A stretch of DNA of 6,700 nucleotides from Omnitrophica WOR_2 bacterium GWA2_47_8 (GTDB lineage: Bacteria; Omnitrophota; Gorgyraeia; Zapsychrales; GWA2-47-8): NCBI GenBank assembly GCA_001805375.1, contig MHFY01000140.1, positions 23,418-30,117 of the forward strand, written 5' to 3'. The notes under the pieces are model-generated. The model saw only the letters and a list, made by a program, of their open reading frames with translations. It ran no database searches and had not been told where the DNA came from. Position 1 is the stretch's first letter. Each line of letters begins with the position of its first letter. Below are positions 1 to 5,163 of this stretch, piece after piece. The translations under genes and the position numbers were made by a program.

Positions 1-1
1 T

Positions 2-505
2 GTTTTGATCTTTCAGTTAGTGGGTTGCGGGACCATTCTGCACCCTGAACGCAAAGGGCAAAAAAGCGGACGTTTAGATGTGGGTATTGTCGTTTTAGAT
101 GCGATAGGATTACTTTTCTTTTTTATCCCAGGCATCATTGCCTTTGCCGTTGATTTTAGTAACGGAACGATTTATCTCCCCGGAACAGCCAGCAACTCAC
201 TGAACCCAAAGAATATAAGACAAGTTAAATTCGATCCCAAACAGAGCAGCATAGCCAGTATTGGAGAGACCATTAAAAGAGAAACCGGATATGATGTGGA
301 ACAGTACCGAAATAATATGAATATCTCTAAATTAGAATCTGTAGATGAGATGATGGTTCGTTTTGCAGAAGTTTTACCGAAGATACAAAATACTCGCGTC
401 ACTTTGTTAACAGGTAACAGTTGTTCAGGAAGGGAGAGTCCAGATGATCACTACTTTGTTGGAAAGAGAACAAGTAAGGACAACTCAGGTTACAAGAAAA
501 TATGA
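2..505 (+). CDS. Small membrane-associated lipoprotein, 5' end missing
   Basis: The frame is already open at the left edge. The first possible start (TTG at 5) would leave only seven residues before the Cys of a good lipobox (L-V-G-C, Cys codon at 26-28), too short for a signal peptide, so the true start lies outside the window. After the Cys comes the conserved-looking stretch GTILHPERKGQ, then a hydrophobic segment (about 75-165, with IGLLFFFIPGIIAF) ending in GTIYLP. From memory this resembles a family of short proteobacterial lipoproteins of unknown role, sometimes misannotated as polyribonucleotide nucleotidyltransferase. The remaining part is hydrophilic and not recognised. Expected location is the envelope, lipid-anchored and with an extra hydrophobic helix. 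The last 62 bases overlap the PilZ gene in another frame, so the extreme C-terminus may not be original. Function is unknown. Confidence 0.7.
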   Translation, partial: VLIFQLVGCGTILHPERKGQKSGRLDVGIVVLDAIGLLFFFIPGIIAFAVDFSNGTIYLPGTASNSLNPKNIRQVKFDPKQSSIASIGETIKRETGYDVEQYRNNMNISKLESVDEMMVRFAEVLPKIQNTRVTLLTGNSCSGRESPDDHYFVGKRTSKDNSGYKKI

Positions 506-836
506 CAAGAGATATTTTCCGCGTTGGGAAGTGAATAAGCGCGTTGAATATAACGAGGAAGGGTGGATTGCTTTTCGGTCTTATACCAAGGATTTGAGTT
601 TGGCCGGGTCATCTGTCCTTGTTTTCGGTAATCCTCCAGCGCGGCATCGTGTTCAATTAAGGATCCATCTGGTAGAGAAAGAAAATTTTGAGGCCCAGGG
701 GCGTATTGCCTGGGTCCGGTTAGAACCAACCCATGCATTACTTGGCATTGTCTTTGAGAACCTCAGAAGAAAAGCGCAGGAATTGATTACGCGTTATGCT
801 TTTGAAGTAAGAAAAGACCACTTGTTGATCTATTGA
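444..836 (+). CDS. PilZ domain protein (c-di-GMP receptor)
   Basis: A 130-residue single-domain protein. Both PilZ signatures are visible: R23-Y-F-P-R27 matches RxxxR, and D50-L-S-L-A-G55 matches [D/N]xSxxG. A beta-barrel-like stretch follows (VQLRIHLV, GRIAWVR, HALLGIVFEN), ending in a helix (about 108-122). In the PilZ family these two motifs bind cyclic di-GMP, so this protein is expected to sense that messenger in the cytoplasm and act through a partner that cannot be identified here; no GGDEF or EAL gene is in the window. The ATG at 444 has a purine-rich Shine-Dalgarno sequence (GGAAGGGAG, 428-436) seven bases upstream, which supports the start although it lies inside the preceding gene. 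No alternative ATG lies in frame before the first motif. The N-terminal 20 residues are probably a flexible extension. Confidence 0.9.
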   Translation: MITTLLEREQVRTTQVTRKYDKRYFPRWEVNKRVEYNEEGWIAFRSYTKDLSLAGSSVLVFGNPPARHRVQLRIHLVEKENFEAQGRIAWVRLEPTHALLGIVFENLRRKAQELITRYAFEVRKDHLLIY

Positions 837-849
837 TGAAGGGAAAGAA

Positions 850-1038
850 ATGAAAAAAATGATAATGGCTATTATGTGCTCTTTAGTGCTTGCCACGCTT
901 TTAAGCTTTACTGAAGAGAAGAAAGAACCTGCCCCCAATGTATCGGCGGATGTGCATGCTAGTGAAAATGCAGAATTTAAACGCAATGGGGATGTGTTCA
1001 ACAATAAAGCGAATAAAAAAACAGAGCTAAAAAGGTAG
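850..1038 (+). CDS. Small exported protein, apparently cut short by a frame break
   Basis: The gene starts at an ATG with AAGGGA five bases upstream (839-844), 13 bases after the PilZ stop. Residues 1-20 form a signal-like segment (MKK, then a hydrophobic run to about F20) without a clear AxA cleavage site. The mature part is hydrophilic and rich in Lys, Glu and Asn. In this frame the protein ends after 62 residues at TAG 1036-1038, but a Lys/Glu/Ala-rich open frame continues one register back to TGA 1128-1130. One extra A in the A7 run at 1015-1021 would join the two into a 93-residue protein. The cause could be a sequencing or assembly error in the homopolymer, a real mutation, or programmed or transcriptional slippage. 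The family is not recognised. Confidence 0.6.
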   Translation: MKKMIMAIMCSLVLATLLSFTEEKKEPAPNVSADVHASENAEFKRNGDVFNNKANKKTELKR

Positions 1039-1130
1039 CTAAAAAAAAGATAGTGGAGGCAAAGGAAGAGAAAAAGAAAGCGGAAGCGGCTCAGGATAAA
1101 GGTGAAGGGCAAGTTAAAGTGAAATTTTGA
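1020..1130 (+). other. Out-of-frame continuation of the small exported gene
   Basis: This stretch reads without a stop in the register one base back from the upstream gene. It encodes a tail of alternating Lys, Glu and Ala (for example VAKKKIVEAKEEKKKAEAA) ending in VKVKF and TGA at 1128-1130. The composition matches the end of the upstream frame, and it has no convincing start codon or ribosome binding site of its own. It also fills a gap of about 100 bases that would otherwise be empty in a very dense region. The AAGGA of the next gene overlaps its stop codon, the usual layout for adjacent operon genes. The join is most simply placed at the A7 run 1015-1021; the A5 run at 1029-1033, followed by an AGG codon, is a second candidate. 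Confidence 0.55.
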
Positions 1131-1141
1131 AGGAAATGCTA

Positions 1142-1573
1142 ATGGGTGTCTCTAGCTGCATGGAATTTTTTTCAATGATTGCAAAGTGGGTTTCCGACAA
1201 AGCCGCACTATCGTTGGCGGGGTTTGCGGCCTTCCTTGTTGTTTTGGTTTGGGCGATAGCAGGAGTACCGCTTCATTTTAGCGTGACCTGGCATCTCCTG
1301 ATCAGTACGCTTGCGGCGCTTGTCTCCATCATCATGCTTTTTATTATTCAAAACAGCCAAAACCGCCATACGATTGCGATTCAACTGAAACTTGATGAAA
1401 TTATCCGCGCTACTCAAGGAGCTCACAACGAAATGATGGACATCGAAAAATTGACGGATGAGGGCCTGGCGAGGGTTCAGAAAAAATATGGTTTATTGGC
1501 GGAGAAAACCAAAGAAGATTTGAAACAAGGCAGGCTTGACACCCATACCCCAGCCATTGGGAAAATAACCTAG
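1142..1573 (+). CDS. Low-affinity iron permease family membrane protein
   Basis: A 143-residue protein with two predicted transmembrane helices (about 24-44 and 50-70) followed by a charged cytoplasmic helical tail. The arrangement F-S-x-T-W-x-L-x-I-S-T, then L-F-I-I-Q-N-S-Q-N-R (to R75), then KLDEII (83-88), is the hallmark of the small bacterial proteins assigned to the low-affinity Fe/Cu permease family (PF04120). The name comes from yeast Fet4, and iron transport by the short bacterial members is not well proven, so the substrate is an inference. The start at 1142 is chosen because AAGGA (1130-1134) is seven bases upstream. ATG 1136 would sit almost on the Shine-Dalgarno sequence, and ATG 1160, which fits the family's usual N-terminus, lacks one. 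No Fur-box-like site was seen. Confidence 0.85.
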   Translation: MGVSSCMEFFSMIAKWVSDKAALSLAGFAAFLVVLVWAIAGVPLHFSVTWHLLISTLAALVSIIMLFIIQNSQNRHTIAIQLKLDEIIRATQGAHNEMMDIEKLTDEGLARVQKKYGLLAEKTKEDLKQGRLDTHTPAIGKIT

Positions 1574-1618
1574 CCAAGAAAGTAATTACAAACCAGAAAC
1601 AAGAAAGGAACGTGTTCC

Positions 1619-2278
1619 ATGAAGAATGTAAATTATTTTAAAGTGATCGTCGCGGTTACGGCCGCTATGTTATTCACCAGTATTTCTGTGCGTGCTGAGG
1701 ATGCCCCGGTTGTGCGCCAGGTATCAGGCGAAATTGGATGGATAGATGTTCAGCAAGGGAAGTTAGAGCTTAATAAGGCAACATCGATAGGCACGAAAAC
1801 AACAGCGTATAGGATTACTCAGAATGAGACACGGGTCACTGATACTGCGGATAAGAAGTTTCTCGGCGTCGGGGATTTACGGGCAGGTCAATATGTCACC
1901 ATTGAAGTGGTCGATGGCCAAGAAGATCAAATTGTTCAAAAGATCACCGTTGATTCCATGCCAGCATCTGAGTTCCAACAAGTTTTTGGTGAGATCAAGG
2001 ATATAGACGTTACAGCTGGAACGTTTGTCGTGGAAGAGAGGGTAAGGATCGGCCAAGAGGAAAAAAGCAGGCTGTCCTATTTCGTTTTTGACCCTAAAGA
2101 TATCGTTGCTATGCACAGCCCCAGTAAGCAGCCGGTAGAATTAGTGCTAAAGCCCGGTGATGTCACCAAGGTTGAATTTGTGCCGCTGAATGGGAAGCAG
2201 CAAGCGCGGTACATTACGTTGTACTCACCAGGTGTTACGAGTACAACCACCACAACCACCACAACCACGACACGCTAA
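1619..2278 (+). CDS. Exported protein with two tandem beta-type repeats and a poly-Thr tail
   Basis: A 219-residue protein with a Sec signal peptide (hydrophobic 8-22, likely cleavage after V-R-A26). The mature part is two similar repeats, about 35-113 and 122-203. Each opens with V-x-G-E-I-x-x-I-D-V-x-x-G, passes through a Y-x-(I/F/V)-type strand, has a late (L/V)-(R/K)-x-G-(Q/D) turn, and closes with a V-x-x-I-T strand. This pattern resembles the small beta-barrel DUF5666-type or OB-like domains of exported proteins; that assignment is from memory and tentative. The protein ends in ten consecutive Thr plus Arg (209-219). The ATG at 1619 has AAAGGA (1604-1609) nine bases upstream. It should lie in the periplasm or outside the cell. 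No catalytic residues stand out, and a binding or structural role is more likely than an enzymatic one. Function is unknown. Confidence 0.75.
   Translation: MKNVNYFKVIVAVTAAMLFTSISVRAEDAPVVRQVSGEIGWIDVQQGKLELNKATSIGTKTTAYRITQNETRVTDTADKKFLGVGDLRAGQYVTIEVVDGQEDQIVQKITVDSMPASEFQQVFGEIKDIDVTAGTFVVEERVRIGQEEKSRLSYFVFDPKDIVAMHSPSKQPVELVLKPGDVTKVEFVPLNGKQQARYITLYSPGVTSTTTTTTTTTTR
2243..2272 (+). repeat. Thr-codon tandem repeat (9-base unit)
   Basis: Ten Thr codons are written as three near-identical 9-base units (ACAACCACC, ACAACCACC, ACAACCACG) plus a final ACA. Because the unit is three codons long, gain or loss of units would change the tail length by three Thr without breaking the frame. It lies just before the stop codon at 2276-2278. 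Confidence 0.8.
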
Positions 2279-2335
2279 AAGGTTCAAGACAAGAAAAAGG
2301 GCAAATCACGGCAATAGTGCCTTCTTAACCAGAAA

Positions 2336-2339
2336 AGGA
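2336..2339 (+). promoter_or_regulatory. Shine-Dalgarno sequence that decides the start at 2348
   Basis: AGGA within AAAAGGATGAG lies eight bases before the ATG at 2348. An in-frame ATG at 2339 overlaps this sequence and so cannot use it, which makes 2348 the better start. The protein then begins with MKMNYLTIL, a normal signal-peptide beginning. Confidence 0.65.
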
Positions 2340-2347
2340 TGAGTTTT

Positions 2348-2989
2348 ATGAAGATGAATTATTTGACTATATTATTTACGATTATGGCTACGACACTGTC
2401 TGTGCACGCAGAGCAGACATCAACGATGCCTATGTTCCAAGAAACCGACAGCAAAGCCGTCGCTTTGAGGTCGGGCATGGCTAAGCTTTGGGAGGACCAC
2501 ATCACCTATACAAGAAACTACATTATCAGCGCGTTAGCAGGCCTTGAAGATGGAGGCACAGTTGCACAGCGGTTGCTTCGCAATCAGGATGACATCGGGG
2601 ATGCGATAAAACCGTATTATGGAGAAGAAGCCGGTGAGAAATTAACTGTGTTGCTTCGGGAACATATCACGATCGCTACCGAAGTGGTGACAGCAGCGAA
2701 AGCGAATAATAACGAAGAATTGAGTAAGGCCCAGGCAAAATGGAACACGAACGGCGATGATATTGCAGCGTTCTTAAGCAGTGCCAATCCTCATTGGGGA
2801 AGAAATGATATGACAATGATGCTCCATAAGCATTTGGAGTATACAACCACAGAGGTAGTCTCTCGCCTAAAGAAGGATTGGACCGCTGATATTGATGCCT
2901 ATGATCAGGGGCATCAGCATATGCTGATGTTTGCCGATATTTTGACGGAAGGGATTGTTAAAAAATTTCCCGAGAAGTTTGCGCAATAG
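2348..2989 (+). CDS. Exported all-helical protein with internal duplication and regular His residues
   Basis: A 213-residue protein with a signal peptide (hydrophobic 5-18, likely cleavage at V-H-A21). The rest looks entirely helical and consists of two related halves. In the first half, R-N-Q-D-D-I-G-D-A-I-K-P-Y-Y-G is followed by L-L-R-E-H106-I-T-I-A-T-E-V. In the second, W-N-T-N-G-D-D-I-A is followed by M-L-H160-K-H162-L-E-Y-T-T-T-E169-V. Two further helices carry E49-D50-H51 and Y185-D-x-x-H189-x-H191. I recognise this as a widespread uncharacterised bacterial family, sometimes given unrelated enzyme names. Four helices, each with His and Asp/Glu, suggest a four-helix bundle that could bind metal; that is inference from the pattern only. 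It should be periplasmic. It follows another exported-protein gene, and no terminator is evident between them. Confidence 0.75.
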   Translation: MKMNYLTILFTIMATTLSVHAEQTSTMPMFQETDSKAVALRSGMAKLWEDHITYTRNYIISALAGLEDGGTVAQRLLRNQDDIGDAIKPYYGEEAGEKLTVLLREHITIATEVVTAAKANNNEELSKAQAKWNTNGDDIAAFLSSANPHWGRNDMTMMLHKHLEYTTTEVVSRLKKDWTADIDAYDQGHQHMLMFADILTEGIVKKFPEKFAQ

Positions 2990-3006
2990 TAAGTTTCATA
3001 ACCTAC

Positions 3007-3014
3007 AAGGGAGG
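3007..3014 (+). promoter_or_regulatory. Very strong Shine-Dalgarno sequence of the small basic gene
   Basis: AAGGGAGG lies six bases before the ATG at 3021 and is among the strongest ribosome binding sites in the window. It fixes the start at 3021 rather than at upstream in-frame codons, which would overlap the preceding gene. Confidence 0.75.
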
Positions 3015-3020
3015 TATAAA

Positions 3021-3140
3021 ATGGCAAAAAAAAGTCGAGGTGGAAGAATGACAGCAGCAAAACGGCGGGCCGCTAAGACACCGGGCGGACGCGGAAGAAT
3101 AAAAAATCGCCTAGCCGGCCGAAACATTATGGTCAGTTAG
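3021..3140 (+). CDS. Tiny, highly basic protein (39 residues)
   Basis: The protein has 39 residues, 13 of them Lys or Arg, and no Asp or Glu. It starts with MAKKSRGGR and contains K-R-R, a G-G-R-G-R element and a C-terminal R-L-A-G-R-N-I-M-V-S. There is no signal peptide or membrane segment. The excellent Shine-Dalgarno sequence and a stop codon placed just before a stem-loop argue that it is a real gene. Such composition is typical of nucleic-acid-binding peptides (small ribosomal or histone-like proteins), and G-G-R-G-R faintly recalls an AT-hook without its Pro. I do not recognise a family, so RNA or DNA binding is inference from charge alone. It is odd to find it among genes for exported and membrane proteins. 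Confidence 0.6.
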   Translation: MAKKSRGGRMTAAKRRAAKTPGGRGRIKNRLAGRNIMVS

Positions 3141-3149
3141 ATCTTGATG

Positions 3150-3190
3150 TTAACCATCCTCTGCCTGAATGTGGAGGCGGAGGATGGTAA
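3150..3190 (+). other. Long stem-loop after the small basic gene
   Basis: The arm at 3153-3166 (ACCATCCTCTGCCT) pairs with the arm at 3175-3188 (AGGCGGAGGATGGT) over 14 positions, with one T/G wobble and an 8-base loop (3167-3174). Two more pairs (TT 3150-3151 with AA 3189-3190) can form around a bulged A. It begins about ten bases after the stop codon of the preceding gene. No T tract follows on either strand, so it is not a classic intrinsic terminator. It could protect the 3' end of the upstream message, weaken read-through, or control the next gene. Confidence 0.6.
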
Positions 3191-3212
3191 GTATCAAACA
3201 AAAGGATTTTTG

Positions 3213-3494
3213 ATGTTATCTTGGTTAGCTATGTTTGTTGGAGGAAGCTTAGGGATGAAAAATAGAATAGAACAGTATCAGAAAGTAAAAAAGCCAAGGT
3301 TTAATGAGGCGCTTGATAAAAAATTGGCTCAGGATCTGGCTCGTGCGGACGATGATGGCTTTGTTATCACTGATAATCATTTTAGAGCGCAATCGGCAGA
3401 GCAAGATTCAGATTGCTGGAACGATTTATGGCAGCTTATAAAGGCCAAAAGCTTTCGATTTTTTAACAGAAAAAAAGGGCCCAAAATTCCGTAA
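3213..3494 (+). CDS. Small protein of unknown function
   Basis: With the start at 3213 the protein has 93 residues: a short hydrophobic stub (2-14), then a basic and acidic, probably helical region (K-N-R-I-E-Q-Y-Q-K-V-K-K-P-R-F), an acidic patch (D46-D-D-G-F-V-I-T-D), a Cys-Trp-rich segment (C68-W-N-D-L-W73) and a basic, Pro-containing end. ATG 3213 has AAAGGA six bases upstream. ATG 3255 has an even better GGAGGAA eight bases upstream and would give 79 residues starting at MKNRIEQ, but that GGAGGA is also a pair of Gly codons, so the choice stays open. Codons before 3213 overlap the stem-loop and lack a ribosome binding site, so longer versions are unlikely. No family is recognised. The stub is too short to be a confident membrane anchor. 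Confidence 0.5.
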   Translation: MLSWLAMFVGGSLGMKNRIEQYQKVKKPRFNEALDKKLAQDLARADDDGFVITDNHFRAQSAEQDSDCWNDLWQLIKAKSFRFFNRKKGPKIP

Positions 3495-3525
3495 AAAACC
3501 TGCCTGCGGCAAGAAGGGAGAACAT

Positions 3526-3693
3526 ATGAGCGGGATAGTAGGGTTACTCATTCTGGCTCTAGACATTATTGCCATCGTTGATGCTTTAAAAAGTTCCATG
3601 GACACAGGCAAAAAGGCATTGTGGATCATTCTGATTCTTATTTTGCCTGTTATCGGCATGATACTCTATTTTTTGATCGGCAAGAAATCATGA
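3526..3693 (+). CDS. Small PLDc_N-type membrane protein
   Basis: A 55-residue protein with two membrane helices (about 4-20 and 32-51) joined by a short polar loop (K22-S-S-M-D-T-G-K-K). The first helix ends with A-L-D-I-I-A-I-V-D-A, and the second contains L-P-V-I-G-M-I-L-Y-F-L followed by K-K. This is the pattern of the PLDc_N domain (PF13396), the membrane anchor found at the N-terminus of cardiolipin synthases and also as free-standing small proteins. No phospholipase D catalytic HKD motif follows, because the frame stops at TGA 3691-3693, so this is an anchor-only member of unknown role in the inner membrane. AAGGGAG (3514-3520) is five bases before the ATG. It lies 31 bases after the preceding gene. 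Confidence 0.8.
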   Translation: MSGIVGLLILALDIIAIVDALKSSMDTGKKALWIILILILPVIGMILYFLIGKKS

Positions 3694-3741
3694 GCAGTAG
3701 TAAATTATTGAGGAACGCAAAAGTGAAGGAATGCACAAGAT

Positions 3742-5154
3742 ATGAGCTCTGCTATCTCAATAATGAAAAAGTTCGTATTTTTCCGTACAATCCTCGCTTT
3801 ATTTTTTTGTGTTTCTATGGTGGCGGGGTGTACCAGTACTCATAAGACGATAGTAGGAGAGGTCCCGTACGAATTTACATTTCCAAAAGATTTTTTGTGG
3901 GGTGCCGCCACATCCTCTCACCAGGTCGAAGGAAACAATACCAATAATGATTGGTGGGAGTGGGAACAGACACGGCTTCCCCGGGCGCGTTCGGGCCAGG
4001 CCTGTGATCAGTGGAACCGTTTTGAAGAAGATTTTAAACTCGCCCAAGCATTAGGTCATACCGCCCACCGTTTTTCTATCGAATGGAGCCGCATTGAACC
4101 TCAAGAAGGTCAATGGGACAGCTCAGCCCTTGAGCATTACGGCCAGGTTATCCGCTCGCTTAGATCAAAAGGCATCGAGCCTATTGTAACGCTGCATCAC
4201 TTTACGCTTCCTTTGTGGTTGGCGCATCAGGGTGGTTGGCTCTCAGAGAAAACTCCAGAACTTTTCGCCCGATACGTTCAGAAAGTGACTGAAGCTTTAG
4301 GCAGTGATGTCCATTATTGGATGACGTTAAATGAGCCTGGCGTATATGTGTATAAAGCTTATGTGATCGGGGATTGGCCGCCCGGGGTAAAATCACCTGA
4401 ACAAGCGTTTAAAGTCTTCAAAAATTTGCTCTTGGGGCATGTCCTAGCGTATGAAAAGATCAAAGAGGCCTATACCCGAAAAGGTTGGAAGGAGCCCATG
4501 GTTGGGATCGCTCAAAGTGTGCTCATATTCAGGGCTTGTTCGGATCGTTCTTTAAGGGATCGGGTTGCGGCGCGCTTTAGGCATTGGATGTTCAATCATT
4601 TATTTGTCCAGGCTTTGGTCCGGGGGAGGGCCTATTGCCTCGGACTTTTTAGTATTCATTTGCCCAAAGCAAAAACTTTGGATTTTATCGGCCTTAATTA
4701 TTACACACGGGATTTTGTCCTTCATCACGGTTATGGATTCCCTGGAATTTTGGGCCAGGCGTGCACGGCGACCGTAGAACTGGACCGGCATACGGGTAAA
4801 GATAATTTTCTTTCCTGGGAGATCTATCCGAAAGGATTGCATACGTTCCTTAGAGATTTTTCGCGATACGAACTGCCCCTTTTAGTTTCAGAAAATGGGC
4901 TTGGTACTGACGATGATACAGAACGTTCGGAGTTTATTATCGAACATCTGAAAGCCGTGGCCTTCGCGATGGAAGAGGGAGCCCCTGTGATCGGCTATCT
5001 CTATTGGTCATTGCTGGATAATTATGAATGGGCGGAAGGGTTTGTCCCGCGGTTTGGATTGATAGGGGTTAATTATACAACGCAGGAGCGAACGGTTCGA
5101 GATTCGGCAAAAAAGTTCGAAGAGATCATCCGCTCAGGGAAACTGCGTTTTTAA
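3742..5154 (+). CDS. GH1 family beta-glycosidase with a lipoprotein signal
   Basis: A full-length GH1 (beta/alpha)8-barrel enzyme, expected to hydrolyse beta-linked glucosides or related sugars by the retaining mechanism. Visible landmarks are F-L-W-G-A-A-T-S-S-H-Q61-V-E-G, the subsite motif T-L-H-H153-F-T-L-P, the acid/base E198 in T-L-N-E-P, Y320 in G-L-N-Y-Y, the nucleophile E384 in V-S-E-N-G, and W422 with E429-W430 in Y-W-S-L-L-D-N-Y-E-W. All expected catalytic residues are present, so it should be active. The odd part is the N-terminus: a basic, hydrophobic signal ending in the lipobox V-A-G-C30, predicting export and lipid anchoring. ATG 3742 has GAAGGA 11 bases upstream, a long spacing. 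In-frame ATG 3763 (MKKFVFF) gives a neater signal peptide but has no ribosome binding site. Substrate preference cannot be read from the sequence. Confidence 0.93.
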   Translation: MSSAISIMKKFVFFRTILALFFCVSMVAGCTSTHKTIVGEVPYEFTFPKDFLWGAATSSHQVEGNNTNNDWWEWEQTRLPRARSGQACDQWNRFEEDFKLAQALGHTAHRFSIEWSRIEPQEGQWDSSALEHYGQVIRSLRSKGIEPIVTLHHFTLPLWLAHQGGWLSEKTPELFARYVQKVTEALGSDVHYWMTLNEPGVYVYKAYVIGDWPPGVKSPEQAFKVFKNLLLGHVLAYEKIKEAYTRKGWKEPMVGIAQSVLIFRACSDRSLRDRVAARFRHWMFNHLFVQALVRGRAYCLGLFSIHLPKAKTLDFIGLNYYTRDFVLHHGYGFPGILGQACTATVELDRHTGKDNFLSWEIYPKGLHTFLRDFSRYELPLLVSENGLGTDDDTERSEFIIEHLKAVAFAMEEGAPVIGYLYWSLLDNYEWAEGFVPRFGLIGVNYTTQERTVRDSAKKFEEIIRSGKLRF

Positions 5155-5158
5155 GGAG
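5152..5158 (+). promoter_or_regulatory. Shine-Dalgarno sequence overlapping the GH1 stop codon
   Basis: TAAGGAG contains the GH1 stop codon TAA (5152-5154) and lies five bases before the ATG at 5164. Ribosomes ending the GH1 gene therefore finish on the binding site of the next gene, which suggests coupled translation. Confidence 0.75.
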
Positions 5159-5163
5159 TTGAT

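Noticed and set aside
694..714. CCCAGG/CCTGGG inverted repeat
   Set aside because: It lies inside the PilZ coding region, is only six base pairs long, and is explained by codon choice.
738..1112. Open frame of 124 codons on the minus strand
   Set aside because: It is the antisense of Lys/Glu-rich coding sequence, which reads as Phe/Leu/Ser-rich, and it overlaps the better-supported plus-strand genes.
1608..1619. GGAAC-GT-GTTCC palindrome next to the start of the repeat protein gene
   Set aside because: The arms are five bases long and include the Shine-Dalgarno sequence. It could be an operator half-site pair, but there is no second copy or known regulator match.
2310..2321. GGCA-ATAG-TGCC hairpin followed by TTCTT between two exported-protein genes
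   Set aside because: A four-base-pair stem and an imperfect T run are too weak to call a terminator.
3144..3212. Longer start (TTG 3144 or ATG 3147) for the small unknown protein
   Set aside because: There is no ribosome binding site, and the codons would lie within the long stem-loop; starts at 3213 or 3255 both have good Shine-Dalgarno sequences.
3690..3845. Open frame starting at the ATGA that overlaps the PLDc_N stop codon
   Set aside because: The ATGA overlap looks like translational coupling, but the frame has no good ribosome binding site, its product has no recognisable feature, and it runs across the signal peptide of the GH1 gene.
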